Shown: positions 1-7,848 of the stretch, piece after piece
Numbering within the stretch: position 1 is the stretch's first letter
How the letters are laid out: every line of letters starts with the position of its first letter
From: Paenibacillus oenotherae
GTDB lineage: Bacteria > Bacillota > Bacilli > Paenibacillales > Paenibacillaceae
Length of the DNA stretch: 64,000 nucleotides
Reading direction: 5' to 3'
NCBI RefSeq assembly: GCF_019443105.1
Contig: NZ_JAHZIJ010000011.1
Location: 62,001-126,000 of the forward strand
The notes under the pieces: generated by a model
The model's input: only the letters and a program-made list of their open reading frames with translations
Told to the model about the DNA's origin: nothing
Database searches by the model: none
Made by a program: the position numbers and the translations under genes

Positions 1-130
1 AGTAAAGAACAGTAAAGAACAGAGTAACACAGCACAGCACAATACAACACAGTACAATTCAGCAGAATAAAGCACAACACAATACAGCACAACACAATAC
101 AGCACAACACATCCACAACACAGTATAATA
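1..130. repeat. Simple-sequence, purine/AC-rich repeat tract
   Basis: A low-complexity stretch. AGTAAAGAAC occurs twice at 1-20, and a 15-nt unit beginning AGCACAACAC occurs at 71-85, 86-100 and partly 101-110. No credible gene is visible. The window starts inside this tract, so its true left end is unknown. It lies directly left of a hairpin element and a 44-bp tandem array, so about 680 bp of stacked repeats separate the gene at 683 from whatever lies to the left. Confidence 0.8.
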
Positions 131-135
131 AAAAA

Positions 136-313
136 CCTGCGAAAGTGCAGGGATTTCGGTAAAAAGTAGCCCTGGAAGGCAAAATGCCTGCGAGGAAGCA
201 GGCATTAGAGGCAGAACGGGCCGACTAGAGGCAAAAAAGATAAAATGCCTGCTCTTTGGCAGGCATTTTATCTTTAGCAGGCTGATTTGAGAGAAAACCT
301 GCATTTGTGCAGG
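136..313 (+). repeat. Four-palindrome intergenic element, diverged copy D
   Basis: Four perfect CCTGC-N6-GCAGG palindromes lie at 136-151, 187-202, 248-263 and 298-313, giving spacings of 51, 61 and 50 nt. The third sits inside a 40-nt hairpin at 236-275 whose arms pair over 17 bp. The same four-unit ladder with the same spacings recurs at 4776-4953, 9788-9965 and, inverted, 45791-45969. Outside the palindromes this copy is strongly diverged, and I do not see the leading terminator-like hairpin or terminal repeats present in other copies. The element appears non-coding; its function is unknown. Confidence 0.8.
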
Positions 314-380
314 CATATTCGCTTGTTCGCCGTAATTGTGATCACTCTCTGCAGCCTCTCGTACATCGAAGCCTCTTTCC

Positions 381-688
381 GAGCAAAGGGCCGAGACTGC
401 CTTCACGCTCCTGATTCGCAAGTCGAGCGAAGCACAGAAGCTGCCTTCACGCCCCTGATTCGCAAGTCGAGCAAAGGGCCGAGACTGCCTTCACGCTCCT
501 GATTCGCAAGTCGAGCGAAGCACAGAAGCTGCCTTCACGCTCCTGATTCGCAAGTCGAGCAAAGGGCAGAAGCTGCCTTCACGCTCCTGATTCGCAAGTC
601 GAGCAAAGGGCAGAAGCTGCCTTCACGCTCCTGATTCGCAAGTCGAGCGAAGCACAGAAGCTGCCTTCGCGTCTCTAATCCGCTAGTC
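381..688. repeat. 44-bp tandem repeat array, seven units
   Basis: Seven consecutive 44-bp units run at 381, 425, 469, 513, 557, 601 and 645, each ending in AGTC (six in CAAGTC, the last in CTAGTC). Two subtypes alternate irregularly at the unit start (GAGCAAAGGG versus GAGCGAAGCA). Units 1-6 are nearly identical; unit 7 (645-688) is diverged and overlaps the stop codon of the minus-strand gene at 683. The DNA from 689 onward still resembles the unit (GAAGCTGCCTTCGCG) but is coding. The array has no unique spacers, so it is not CRISPR. Confidence 0.9.
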
Positions 689-1222
689 AAGCGGAGGATT
701 GAAGCTGCCTTCGCGTTCCGCTTGATAGCGGTGGGCGATCCGGCTGCTGGCCGAAGCAGCTATCGCTCCGACAATATCGTCGAGGAAAGTATGGCATTGC
801 TCGTCCTCTTTATCGTTAAGCTTCTTCAGGATGCCTGGCTTCAGCTTGTCTACATAACCGAAATTGGTAAAGCCGATACTGCCATATACATTAACGATGG
901 AGAGGGCAAGAATTTCGTCGCAGCCGTAGAGTCCTTCATCATTCTCTATCATCTCCTGCAGCGGAGAGAGCAGCTTCCCTTCCTCTGCCAATATATCGAG
1001 CTGAATTCCGGTGAGAACAGCGTTCTGAACCTCGCGCTTGGACAACACGGCCTCCACATTCTGCTCACAGCGCTCAATGGTGAGGCCGGGGAAATAAGAT
1101 TGCTGCAAAAACATAACAAGCTCGGCAATCTGGGTCGTTGTAACACCGCGCTTGAGGAGCCATTCCTTGGTGGCAGCAGCTACTTTTTCACTATTAAGGC
1201 TATACAATTTGGACTTGGACAT
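683..1222 (-). CDS. PgpA/YutG-like phosphatidylglycerophosphatase A family protein
   Basis: A 179-residue protein resembling the Bacillus YutG/PgpA family, all-helical proteins linked to phosphatidylglycerol-phosphate dephosphorylation. Family-like signatures are the C-terminal FLDDIVGAIAA segment and the preceding GFTNFGYVDKLKPGI stretch. I start at ATG 1222 (MSKSKLYSLN) because GAGGTGAG lies just upstream; an upstream in-frame extension to 1255 lacks this support. The last residues (GSFNPPLD) are encoded by DNA that belongs to, or seeded, the adjacent 44-bp repeat array. It is transcribed away from gerM. The substrate assignment is by family only; Bacillota members of this group are often of uncertain activity. 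Confidence 0.75.
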   Translation of the reverse strand: MSKSKLYSLNSEKVAAATKEWLLKRGVTTTQIAELVMFLQQSYFPGLTIERCEQNVEAVLSKREVQNAVLTGIQLDILAEEGKLLSPLQEMIENDEGLYGCDEILALSIVNVYGSIGFTNFGYVDKLKPGILKKLNDKEDEQCHTFLDDIVGAIAASASSRIAHRYQAEREGSFNPPLD

Positions 1223-1366
1223 TCCTCTCACCTCTTGTCTGTAGTTGTAGGACAAAACAGGTCTATTTGCCCCGAAAGGCTCGTATACATATTACTACAA
1301 AAGTGGAACTTGTACCAATCCTATTGCACATGATTGCCAGACTAACCATCGGGGAGGAAGAATGAT

Positions 1367-2419
1367 ATGAATCATTATCGCTTGTTTCGCAGGGCTGCGC
1401 TGGTCGGAGCGCTCGTACTGCCTGTTCTGACAACGGGGTGCGGCTTGTTCTCGCAGGAGGCGAGTCAATCAATTGACCCGCCGCAAGACAATACCGGGAA
1501 CGCCACGAGCTGGGAGGATAGTGCCAAGGCTGCGCAGCAGGGCGAAGGGACACAGATGACAGTTTATTTTAAGGATCGCAATGGAAAGCTGGCGCCTATT
1601 ACTGTCTTGGCTGAGATCGGCAGTGAGGAGAAATGGGGACAGAAAGCGCTGGAGATGATGGTGGACGGCGGCCCGCTCTCAAATGAGATCCCGGAAGGCT
1701 TTCAAGCTGTTCTTCCGCAAGGAACGCAAGTGAAGGGCTTCGATGTGATAGCCGATCAGAAACTGGCTATCGTTGATTTCTCCAAGTCGTTTACCGACTA
1801 TAACGCTATGGATGAGCGGAGTCTTGTTGAAGCGGTAACCTGGACTTTGACCGGCATGGAGGGCATCGAGCAGGTTCAAATTTGGGTGGAGGGCGAGAAG
1901 CTGGATGAAATGCCTGTAGACGGTATGCCGCTCGACGATACGATCACGCGTGCTGTCGGCATCAATCTGGAGGCGCAGGACGGGATTAATTACAGCCAAT
2001 CGACACCGGTCACACTGTATTTCTCTGCCGTCACGCCGAATAATGAGACCTATTATGTGCCTGTTACCCGTCTGATCAACCGTACAGATAATCGGGCGAA
2101 GGCGGCGATTGAGCAGCTGATCAGCGGTCCGCTAAGCAGCAAGGAGCTTGAGGCGGTCATGACTCCGGATGTTATTGTGAAGAACGTGACGAAGAAGAAT
2201 GACATTGCGACGGTGGAGCTGGAGTACAGCGGTTATGAGGAAGGGCAGCAGGCTCCGGCGGAAATGATGCAGGCGGTCGTTCTGGCGATGACTGAGAATA
2301 CGGGCTTAAAGAAAGTTCAAATCAAAATCAACGGAAAATCGAATGTGAAAGATACGAATAATCAATCGTACAGCGAGCCTGTAAGCAGGCCCCAGCATAT
2401 GAACGCATTCAAATCGTAA
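1367..2419 (+). CDS. gerM: GerM, sporulation/germination lipoprotein
   Basis: A 350-residue lipoprotein. The N terminus is a signal peptide with lipobox LTTGC at about residues 21-25, so Cys25 should be lipidated and the protein anchored outside the membrane. Two similar domains follow (about residues 60-190 and 205-330), each with a central IADQKLAIVDFS-like or VIVKNVTKKND-like strand pattern. This matches the tandem GerMN architecture. In B. subtilis GerM contributes to spore cortex formation and germination and is a subunit of the SpoIIIA-SpoIIQ channel. Start ATG 1367 has GGGGAGGAAG upstream. The gene order gerM-rph-rdgB is the same as in B. subtilis, which supports the call. Confidence 0.93.
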   Translation: MNHYRLFRRAALVGALVLPVLTTGCGLFSQEASQSIDPPQDNTGNATSWEDSAKAAQQGEGTQMTVYFKDRNGKLAPITVLAEIGSEEKWGQKALEMMVDGGPLSNEIPEGFQAVLPQGTQVKGFDVIADQKLAIVDFSKSFTDYNAMDERSLVEAVTWTLTGMEGIEQVQIWVEGEKLDEMPVDGMPLDDTITRAVGINLEAQDGINYSQSTPVTLYFSAVTPNNETYYVPVTRLINRTDNRAKAAIEQLISGPLSSKELEAVMTPDVIVKNVTKKNDIATVELEYSGYEEGQQAPAEMMQAVVLAMTENTGLKKVQIKINGKSNVKDTNNQSYSEPVSRPQHMNAFKS

Positions 2420-2467
2420 CGCATATTCGGATAGGTCAGGCTCAGTACTGGCCGGAACTCCATTGCC

Positions 2468-2504
2468 GCCCTTATGTCATTCTATGACGTAGGGGCATTT
2501 TTTT
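2468..2504 (+). terminator. Rho-independent terminator after gerM
   Basis: The arms GCCCTTATGTCAT and ATGACGTAGGGGC form a stem with a TCT loop, followed immediately by a run of seven T. It ends gerM transcription about 50 nt past the stop and separates it from rph. Confidence 0.85.
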
Positions 2505-2648
2505 GCAGCGGGACTTATGGCTTTGATTTGCCATTTGATTTTGCCGACAGTGGGATGGAGTGGATGCTTTTCGCGGCTGTCTTTGGTAAAATAGTGTGAT
2601 TGGCGATTAAGCTATAGCAAGCATGTAGAATATGGAGGATTACAGAGC

Positions 2649-3395
2649 ATGAGAACTGACGGTAGACAGTGGAATGAGCTACGACCTGTAACGATAACGA
2701 TGAATGCTAATAAATATGCGGAGGGCTCTGTACTGATTGAGTTTGGCGACACGAAGGTGCTGTGCACAGCTTCGGTGGAAGAGCGGGTGCCGCCATTCAT
2801 GAAGGGACAGGGCAAGGGCTGGATAACAGCCGAGTATTCGATGCTTCCCCGTGCGACGCAGGTGCGCAATCACCGGGAATCGGCCAGAGGCAAGCTGACC
2901 GGGCGCACGATGGAAATTCAACGGCTGATCGGCCGCGCGCTGCGGTCTGTCGTAGATCTGCAAGCGTTGGGAGAGCGGACAATTACGCTGGATTGTGATG
3001 TTCTGCAAGCTGACGGAGGCACGCGCACAACTTCAATTACGGGCGCTTTCGTAGCCCTTGCGCTTGCGGTGAACAAGCTGTCGAGAACAGTTGATTTTGC
3101 CAAATATCCGATTACGGATTATATGGCTTCCGTCAGTGTTGGCGTTATCGGGGAGCGGACGCTGCTCGACCTTAACTATGAGGAGGATTCCAAGGCGAAG
3201 GTCGATATGAATGTCGTTATGACCGGCTCAGGGAAATTCGTGGAGGTCCAGGGCACCGGTGAAGAAGCGCCATTCAGCCGGCAGGAGCTGGACGAGCTGC
3301 TGGGAACGGCGGAGGGGGGCATCCTTTCGCTGATCGGCAAGCAGCGCGAGGCGCTGGGAGCGATGGGCAGCCGCATTGGAGTGACCACAATATGA
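2649..3395 (+). CDS. rph: Ribonuclease PH
   Basis: A 248-residue phosphate-dependent 3'-5' exoribonuclease that trims tRNA 3' ends and can turn over rRNA. The hallmark N terminus [14 protein letters not shown] and the phosphate-binding segment [12 protein letters not shown] (about residues 122-133) are both present. Length equals the family norm (about 240-250). Start ATG 2649 has ATGGAGGATTACAGAGC upstream. The stop overlaps the start of the next gene (ATGA at 3392), which implies translational coupling with the nucleotide-sanitising enzyme, as in B. subtilis rph-ysnA. Confidence 0.97.
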   Translation: MRTDGRQWNELRPVTITMNANKYAEGSVLIEFGDTKVLCTASVEERVPPFMKGQGKGWITAEYSMLPRATQVRNHRESARGKLTGRTMEIQRLIGRALRSVVDLQALGERTITLDCDVLQADGGTRTTSITGAFVALALAVNKLSRTVDFAKYPITDYMASVSVGVIGERTLLDLNYEEDSKAKVDMNVVMTGSGKFVEVQGTGEEAPFSRQELDELLGTAEGGILSLIGKQREALGAMGSRIGVTTI

Positions 3396-4045
3396 GGCAA
3401 GGCGATACCGTCGTCGTAGCAACGAAGAATGCGGGCAAAGTGCGTGAATTTGCACATGCATTCGGCAAGCTTGGCTTGAAGGTAGTCAGCATGTTCGATT
3501 ATCCGAATCTGCCTGATGTGGAAGAGGACGGCCTTACCTTTGCTGACAATGCCAGGAAGAAGGCAAAGACGATTGCGGATGCGCTCGGCCACCCTGTTCT
3601 GGCGGATGACTCCGGTCTTGAGGTTGCTGCGCTGGGCGGAGCACCCGGCGTATACTCAGCACGTTATTCAGGCGATGGAGCAACGGATGAGCGCAATAAC
3701 GCGAAGCTGGTGGCAGCATTATCCGCAGCGGCAGATACAAGTCCGGAGTCCATCGAGAAGCTGGCTGATGGAGCGAGACTGCTGAGCGATGCGCGGTTTG
3801 TATGCGCACTGGCGCTTTATGATCCAGCCTCAGGGCTGTACACGGAAGCAGAGGGATATGTGCCTGGCCGTATTATTGACAAGCCTAGAGGCAGCGGCGG
3901 CTTCGGCTACGATCCTCTGTTCTGGCTTCCGCAGTACGGCCGGGCAATGGCTGAATTGACGACCGAGGAGAAGCAAGCGATCAGCCATCGCGGTCAAGCG
4001 CTTCAACAGCTGCTTGGGAGAATGGAGCTTGCAGGCAATGGATGA
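3392..4045 (+). CDS. rdgB: XTP/dITP diphosphatase (RdgB/HAM1 family)
   Basis: A 217-residue nucleotide-sanitising enzyme that hydrolyses dITP, ITP and XTP to the monophosphates so deaminated purines are not incorporated. Motifs seen: [11 protein letters not shown] at the N terminus, [23 protein letters not shown] in the active site, and [11 protein letters not shown] plus ISHRGQAL near the C terminus. It is about 17-20 residues longer than typical family members; the extra length lies around residues 112-133 ([18 protein letters not shown]), between the active-site segment and the following strand. It overlaps rph by 4 nt. Confidence 0.94.
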   Translation: MRQGDTVVVATKNAGKVREFAHAFGKLGLKVVSMFDYPNLPDVEEDGLTFADNARKKAKTIADALGHPVLADDSGLEVAALGGAPGVYSARYSGDGATDERNNAKLVAALSAAADTSPESIEKLADGARLLSDARFVCALALYDPASGLYTEAEGYVPGRIIDKPRGSGGFGYDPLFWLPQYGRAMAELTTEEKQAISHRGQALQQLLGRMELAGNG

Positions 4046-4087
4046 TCCGCTTGCCTTTGCCTTGCGCTGAAGAAGGGGAGACCGGGA

Positions 4088-4549
4088 ATGGTAGAGTTTA
4101 CAGCCGTCATCAACATGCATGAGGGGATGGACGCTGCTTATATCGAATTTCCGTTTGATGTGGAGGCGTTGTACGGTGTCCGCGGTCAAGTGAAGGTGAA
4201 GGCAACCTTCGACGGCTATGAATATCGGGGCATCCTTGCCAAGATGGGCCTGTCCTGCCATTGCATCGGGCTTACCAAAGCGGTGCGCCAGTCGATCGGC
4301 AAGCAAGGCGGCGACAGCGTTCATGTTACGATAGAGCGGGATGCGGAACCGCGAATGATTGAGGTGCCCGAGCTGCTCCAAGCCGAGCTGATGCATCATC
4401 CCTCTGCAGGGAAGACATTCGAAGGGCTGTCCCATTCCAATAAGCGGAAATATATCAGCTGGCTGACAAGCGCGAAGCGGGAGGATACCCGCCGCAACCG
4501 TTTGGAACGAACGATTGCCATGCTGGAGGATGGCGTGAAGCATCCCTAA
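4088..4549 (+). CDS. DUF1905 + YdeI/OmdA-type protein
   Basis: A 153-residue protein. Residues 1-85 resemble the DUF1905 beta-barrel domain (FEFTAVI-like start, VRGQVKVKATFDGYEYRG, then DSVHVTIERD). The C-terminal third (SHSNKRKYISWLTSAKREDTRRNR) matches the YdeI/OmdA 'bacteriocin-protection' helix-rich domain. The two are commonly fused. No enzymatic role is established. RBS GAAGGGGAG is placed well before ATG 4088. It may be co-transcribed with rdgB, which ends 42 nt upstream. Downstream a strong hairpin within repeat copy A probably ends the transcript. Confidence 0.75.
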   Translation: MVEFTAVINMHEGMDAAYIEFPFDVEALYGVRGQVKVKATFDGYEYRGILAKMGLSCHCIGLTKAVRQSIGKQGGDSVHVTIERDAEPRMIEVPELLQAELMHHPSAGKTFEGLSHSNKRKYISWLTSAKREDTRRNRLERTIAMLEDGVKHP

Positions 4550-4591
4550 GCGAATACGCTATAAAAGTCGCTGAAAGTCCCGAGAAGAGGC

Positions 4592-4985
4592 TGACTGAAA
4601 AGTTCAAGTCAGTCCAAAATGATGTGAAAAGATGCCTCCAAACCGCTAAAAAGTGGACTGGAAGCATCTTTTTCATTTTATATGGCGGACTTAGCAGGGA
4701 CTCTGAAATCATCAAACCACTTTCTGGATAACTCCATCTCCAACTGTTTTGCAGCTAGAGTGACGGGGCGAGAAGCCTGCGAATGTGCATGAATTTCGGT
4801 TGCAAGAGGCCATAATGGTAGAATGCCTGCGATCATGCATGATTTTGAGCAAAAATCGGCCGTTAAGGGGAAACGAAGGTGAAATACCTGCCCGCTGGCA
4901 GGCATTTCACCTTCATGGGGCCAGAAACGAACAAATAAATGCCGTTTCGCAGGTTTCGCCTGGCTCACATCTCTTTTATCTCACA
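4592..4985 (+). repeat. Four-palindrome intergenic element, copy A (truncated right end)
   Basis: The copy starts with a degenerate terminal motif (TGACTGAAAAGTTC, compare TGTCCGAAAAGTCC in copy B). A terminator-like hairpin follows at 4627-4673, then four palindromic units at 4776-4791, 4826-4841, 4887-4902 and 4938-4953 (spacings 50, 61 and 51). The third unit is the heart of a 40-nt hairpin at 4875-4914 (18 pairs, one mismatch, CGCT loop). Similarity to copies B and C runs to about 4985, past the asnB stop at 4976; the roughly 170 bp that follow in copy B are missing. No real gene is visible inside it. Confidence 0.85.
4627..4673. terminator. Bidirectional terminator-like hairpin inside element A
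   Basis: AAAAGATGC and GCATCTTTTT arms flank an inner CTCCA/TGGA pair, with T-rich sequence on both sides once transcribed. It lies 78 nt past the stop of the YdeI-like gene and faces the convergent asnB end. The same hairpin occurs in copy B (9600-9650) and, weakened, in copy C. Confidence 0.7.
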
Positions 4986-6820
4986 GCAACCTTATAGTGG
5001 CGCAGCCACATGTCAACCTGCAGCAGGTAAGCAAACAGCTGCGGACCTGACATCAATTGGCCGAACCAGGGCAGATTGGAGCTGGCAGTATCGGATTCGG
5101 CGAGCTGGCGTATTTTCTTCACATTAATGAGTGGAAGAAGGGGGGAGGTGCCATCGCTCAGCACTTCCAGCAATTTTTGGCGGACGGCTCCCAGATAGCT
5201 CGGATTATGTGTCTTGGGGTAGGGACTTTTCTTCCGGTAAAGCACATCGCTGGGGAGCACGCCTTCAAGCGAATGCCGCAAAATGCCTTTTTCACGCTCG
5301 CCTGCTGTCTTGATCTCCCAAGGAATGTTGAACACATAATCGACCAGACGGTGATCGCAATACGGTACGCGCACCTCAAGCCCGACAGCCATGCTCATCC
5401 GATCCTTGCGATCCAGCAGTGTAGGCATAAACCGGGTAATGTTCAGATAGGACATCTCGCGCATTCTCCTTGCCGCGTCATCCTCCCCGGCCAGTCTCGG
5501 AACTTCTCCGATGGCGTCCAAATAACGGTCTCCGAGATAATCCAGCGGCCTAATCCATGCGGCAACATCCTCGGCCAGAAGCTCAGCGCGCATGCCGGCA
5601 GCAAGCGACCAAGGGAAGGTGCCGGCATTCATCGCATCCTCCCGATGGAACCAGGGGTAACCGCCGAATATTTCATCTGCTGCCTCGCCAGACAGGGCAA
5701 CCGTCGCTTCCTTCTTGATCTCCCGGCAGAAAAGCAGCAGAGAAGCGTCCACATCCGCCATTCCCGGCAAATCCCGCGCCAGCATCGCTTCACGAAGTGC
5801 GTTCACAAGCTCCGGCGTATCAAAGGTAACAGGATGATGCACCGTATGCAGATAGCTGCTCATTCTTGCTATCCAGGGCGCATCGGCATTGGGCTGGAAG
5901 TCATGCGCCTTGAAATGCTTGTCGTTATCGACATAATCGACAGAGAAGGTATGAACAGCGCCTTGCCCGGTCCGCTCATAATAGCGGACAGCAAGGGCGG
6001 TGAGTGCGCTGGAGTCGAGGCCGCCGGATAATAAGGTGCACAGAGGCACATCGGAGACGAGCTGCCGCTCCACCGTATCCCGCAGCAGCTCGCCTACCTG
6101 TGCTGCCGTTGCCGCGGCATCATCCGTATGAGGCCGGCTTTCCAGCTTCCAATATTGCGTCACCGAAACGCCCGCCCGGCTCACGACAGCACAATGCCCT
6201 GGCAGCAGCTCCGTTATATCGCGGTATACGCCATTCCCCGGTGTTCTTGCAGGACCAACAATGAAAATCTCCGCCAATCCCTCTGGCCCGATCTCCGGCT
6301 TGACGGACGGATGAGCCAGCAATGCTTTGGGCTCAGAGCCGAATACGAAGCGTCCGAGCTGCCTGGAGATGAATAATGGTTTTACGCCAAGCCGATCCCG
6401 CGCCAAAAACAGCTTATGCTCGGCAGAATCCCAGATCGCAAAGGCAAATATGCCATTCAGCTTCTCGACACAAGAGGGACCCCATTCCATAAAGGCGACT
6501 AACAGCACCTCTGTATCGCAGGTCGTAAGGAATTGCCTTCCCCGGCCCTCCAGCTCCCGCTTCAGCTCCGGCGCATTATACAGCTCGCCATTATAGACAA
6601 TGACGAACGGATCGTCACCGGCAGTGCGCACCATCGGCTGAGCGCCGCCCACGGGATCGATGACAGAGAGCCTTCTGTGGCCAAGCGCGCAATTCGGGGA
6701 GATCCAGGTTCCTGAAGCGTCCGGACCGCGTGCGGCCAGCGTTTCGGTCATCTTTTCCAATATCGAATATTGTTTCGTCAGGTCATCAGTCCAATCGATC
6801 CAGCCCGTGAATCCACACAT
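4976..6820 (-). CDS. asnB: Glutamine-hydrolysing asparagine synthetase (AsnB/AsnO type)
   Basis: A 614-residue enzyme converting aspartate, ATP and glutamine to asparagine. I start at ATG 6820 so the catalytic Cys is residue 2 (MCGF); the family needs this Cys to become N-terminal, and GAGG lies 10 nt upstream. An N-terminal class II glutaminase domain (GHRRLSVID, VYNGELYN, CDTEVLL) is followed by a synthetase domain with pyrophosphate loop SGGLDSS (about 267-273) and SGEAADEIFGGYPW. Size and motifs best fit B. subtilis AsnO (YisO). The last codons lie in DNA shared with repeat copy A, so the extreme C terminus may derive from an insertion. Confidence 0.94.
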   Translation of the reverse strand: MCGFTGWIDWTDDLTKQYSILEKMTETLAARGPDASGTWISPNCALGHRRLSVIDPVGGAQPMVRTAGDDPFVIVYNGELYNAPELKRELEGRGRQFLTTCDTEVLLVAFMEWGPSCVEKLNGIFAFAIWDSAEHKLFLARDRLGVKPLFISRQLGRFVFGSEPKALLAHPSVKPEIGPEGLAEIFIVGPARTPGNGVYRDITELLPGHCAVVSRAGVSVTQYWKLESRPHTDDAAATAAQVGELLRDTVERQLVSDVPLCTLLSGGLDSSALTALAVRYYERTGQGAVHTFSVDYVDNDKHFKAHDFQPNADAPWIARMSSYLHTVHHPVTFDTPELVNALREAMLARDLPGMADVDASLLLFCREIKKEATVALSGEAADEIFGGYPWFHREDAMNAGTFPWSLAAGMRAELLAEDVAAWIRPLDYLGDRYLDAIGEVPRLAGEDDAARRMREMSYLNITRFMPTLLDRKDRMSMAVGLEVRVPYCDHRLVDYVFNIPWEIKTAGEREKGILRHSLEGVLPSDVLYRKKSPYPKTHNPSYLGAVRQKLLEVLSDGTSPLLPLINVKKIRQLAESDTASSNLPWFGQLMSGPQLFAYLLQVDMWLRHYKVAVR

Positions 6821-6987
6821 GGTTCTCATTCCTCTCTAAGCGGGGCTTAAACAGCGATACTAAAATGGTTATGCGTTTACGGCGGATAAAATGTCTGTCC
6901 GGAAGGGGATGCTAACAGAGTGAAAACGACATCATGACGGAGCTTTATGTTTCTCGGAGAACATTGCCGTGAAAGGAGTTAGAGGGA

Positions 6988-7338
6988 ATGGTTGATGATA
7001 CCAACGCTTACTATGAGCGCAAAACCTATTATGTATCTGTTCAGGCGGGCTCTATTTTGGAGGATCCTGGCGCAGCGGCATATGAACTGGTCATCCATGC
7101 CAATGAAGAGGAATTAAACAAGCTGCAGGAGTTGTTCGAGGAGCTGGTTTCGATGGATGAGGCGCAGACGTTTCATTTTCTTAAAAGCCCTTACGAAACG
7201 GCGTCTGACGGGCAGATGAATGCGGGCGTTGACGGATTTCTTGAAGATATTTATAAGCTGCTCTATCAGCTCGGCACATCGGAGACAAGAAGGCATATTG
7301 CATCGATGGGACTATTTCCGGAAGGGAGCTTGACATGA
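6988..7338 (+). CDS. Conserved-looking protein of unknown function
   Basis: A 116-residue soluble, acidic, mostly helical protein that I do not recognise. The N-terminal half looks beta-rich (RKTYYVSVQAGSI, YELVIHA). The middle is a leucine/glutamate helix (EELNKLQELFEELVSMD), and the C terminus contains YKLLYQLGTSETRRHI. GAAAGGAGTTAGAGGGA is a strong ribosome site for ATG 6988. It shares an ATGA overlap with the next gene, so the pair is an operon, transcribed divergently from asnB. No signal peptide or membrane segment is seen. Confidence 0.8.
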   Translation: MVDDTNAYYERKTYYVSVQAGSILEDPGAAAYELVIHANEEELNKLQELFEELVSMDEAQTFHFLKSPYETASDGQMNAGVDGFLEDIYKLLYQLGTSETRRHIASMGLFPEGSLT

Positions 7339-7679
7339 ACGTGACGGAAGCGCATGTAAGACGGGCGACTGACCGCGAGGGCATTCACTGCTGTGAGGTA
7401 GAGGTGCGGACAGATGATCCGGCTGCGCCGGAGCTGCTCGCATTTTTCGGCCCGTCTCGTGATAACGACTTCGATATGCTGGCGGTTGTCAACAATGATG
7501 CGAATCGGGAGGTGGATTGGTACGATAATAATCTGCATCAGGCTTTCTCTGATGTCAGCATCAGTCTGTTCCAGACTTCAACGATGAAGACCGACTGGGG
7601 CAGGCGCGAGACATTCAAGGAGCAGGTGCTGTCTTACCCCGGGGTAAGGGCGGATATCGCACGATTGCTCGATCGTTGA
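7335..7679 (+). CDS. Protein of unknown function, second gene of a two-gene operon
   Basis: A 114-residue soluble protein that I do not recognise. It contains HCCEVEVRTDDP near residue 18, an aromatic patch (VDWYDNNLHQAFSD) in the middle and MKTDWGRRETFKEQVL near the C terminus. The start ATG at 7335 overlaps the upstream stop, and GGAAGGGAG precedes it. It may act with the 116-residue upstream product. The next gene downstream is the convergent ATP-grasp gene, so a link with the graspetide locus is possible but unsupported. Confidence 0.78.
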   Translation: MNVTEAHVRRATDREGIHCCEVEVRTDDPAAPELLAFFGPSRDNDFDMLAVVNNDANREVDWYDNNLHQAFSDVSISLFQTSTMKTDWGRRETFKEQVLSYPGVRADIARLLDR

Positions 7680-7848
7680 ACACTAATGCTTAAGCGGTAG
7701 TATGAAGAATGCGAGCTGCGAGTCAATTGGTTGCGTCATGGGGGAGGCGGGTACGGCTGCCGATACCGGAGTTGCATCGACAGCTTAAAGCGTATGTGTC
7801 TTGACCGGAATGTGCAGGGGGCAGAAGGCACAAGGGACAAGAGGGGAG

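Noticed and set aside
59-421. Minus-strand open frame of 120 codons across the left-end repeats
   Set aside because: It is a translation of simple repeats and hairpins, ends in a Cys/Leu/Ala low-complexity tail and has no ribosome site.
381-688. CRISPR array
   Set aside because: Units of 44 bp are directly adjacent with no unique spacers, and no cas genes are present; it is a plain tandem repeat.
5057-6031. 324-codon plus-strand frame opposite asnB
   Set aside because: Antisense shadow of asparagine synthetase, with no start signal.
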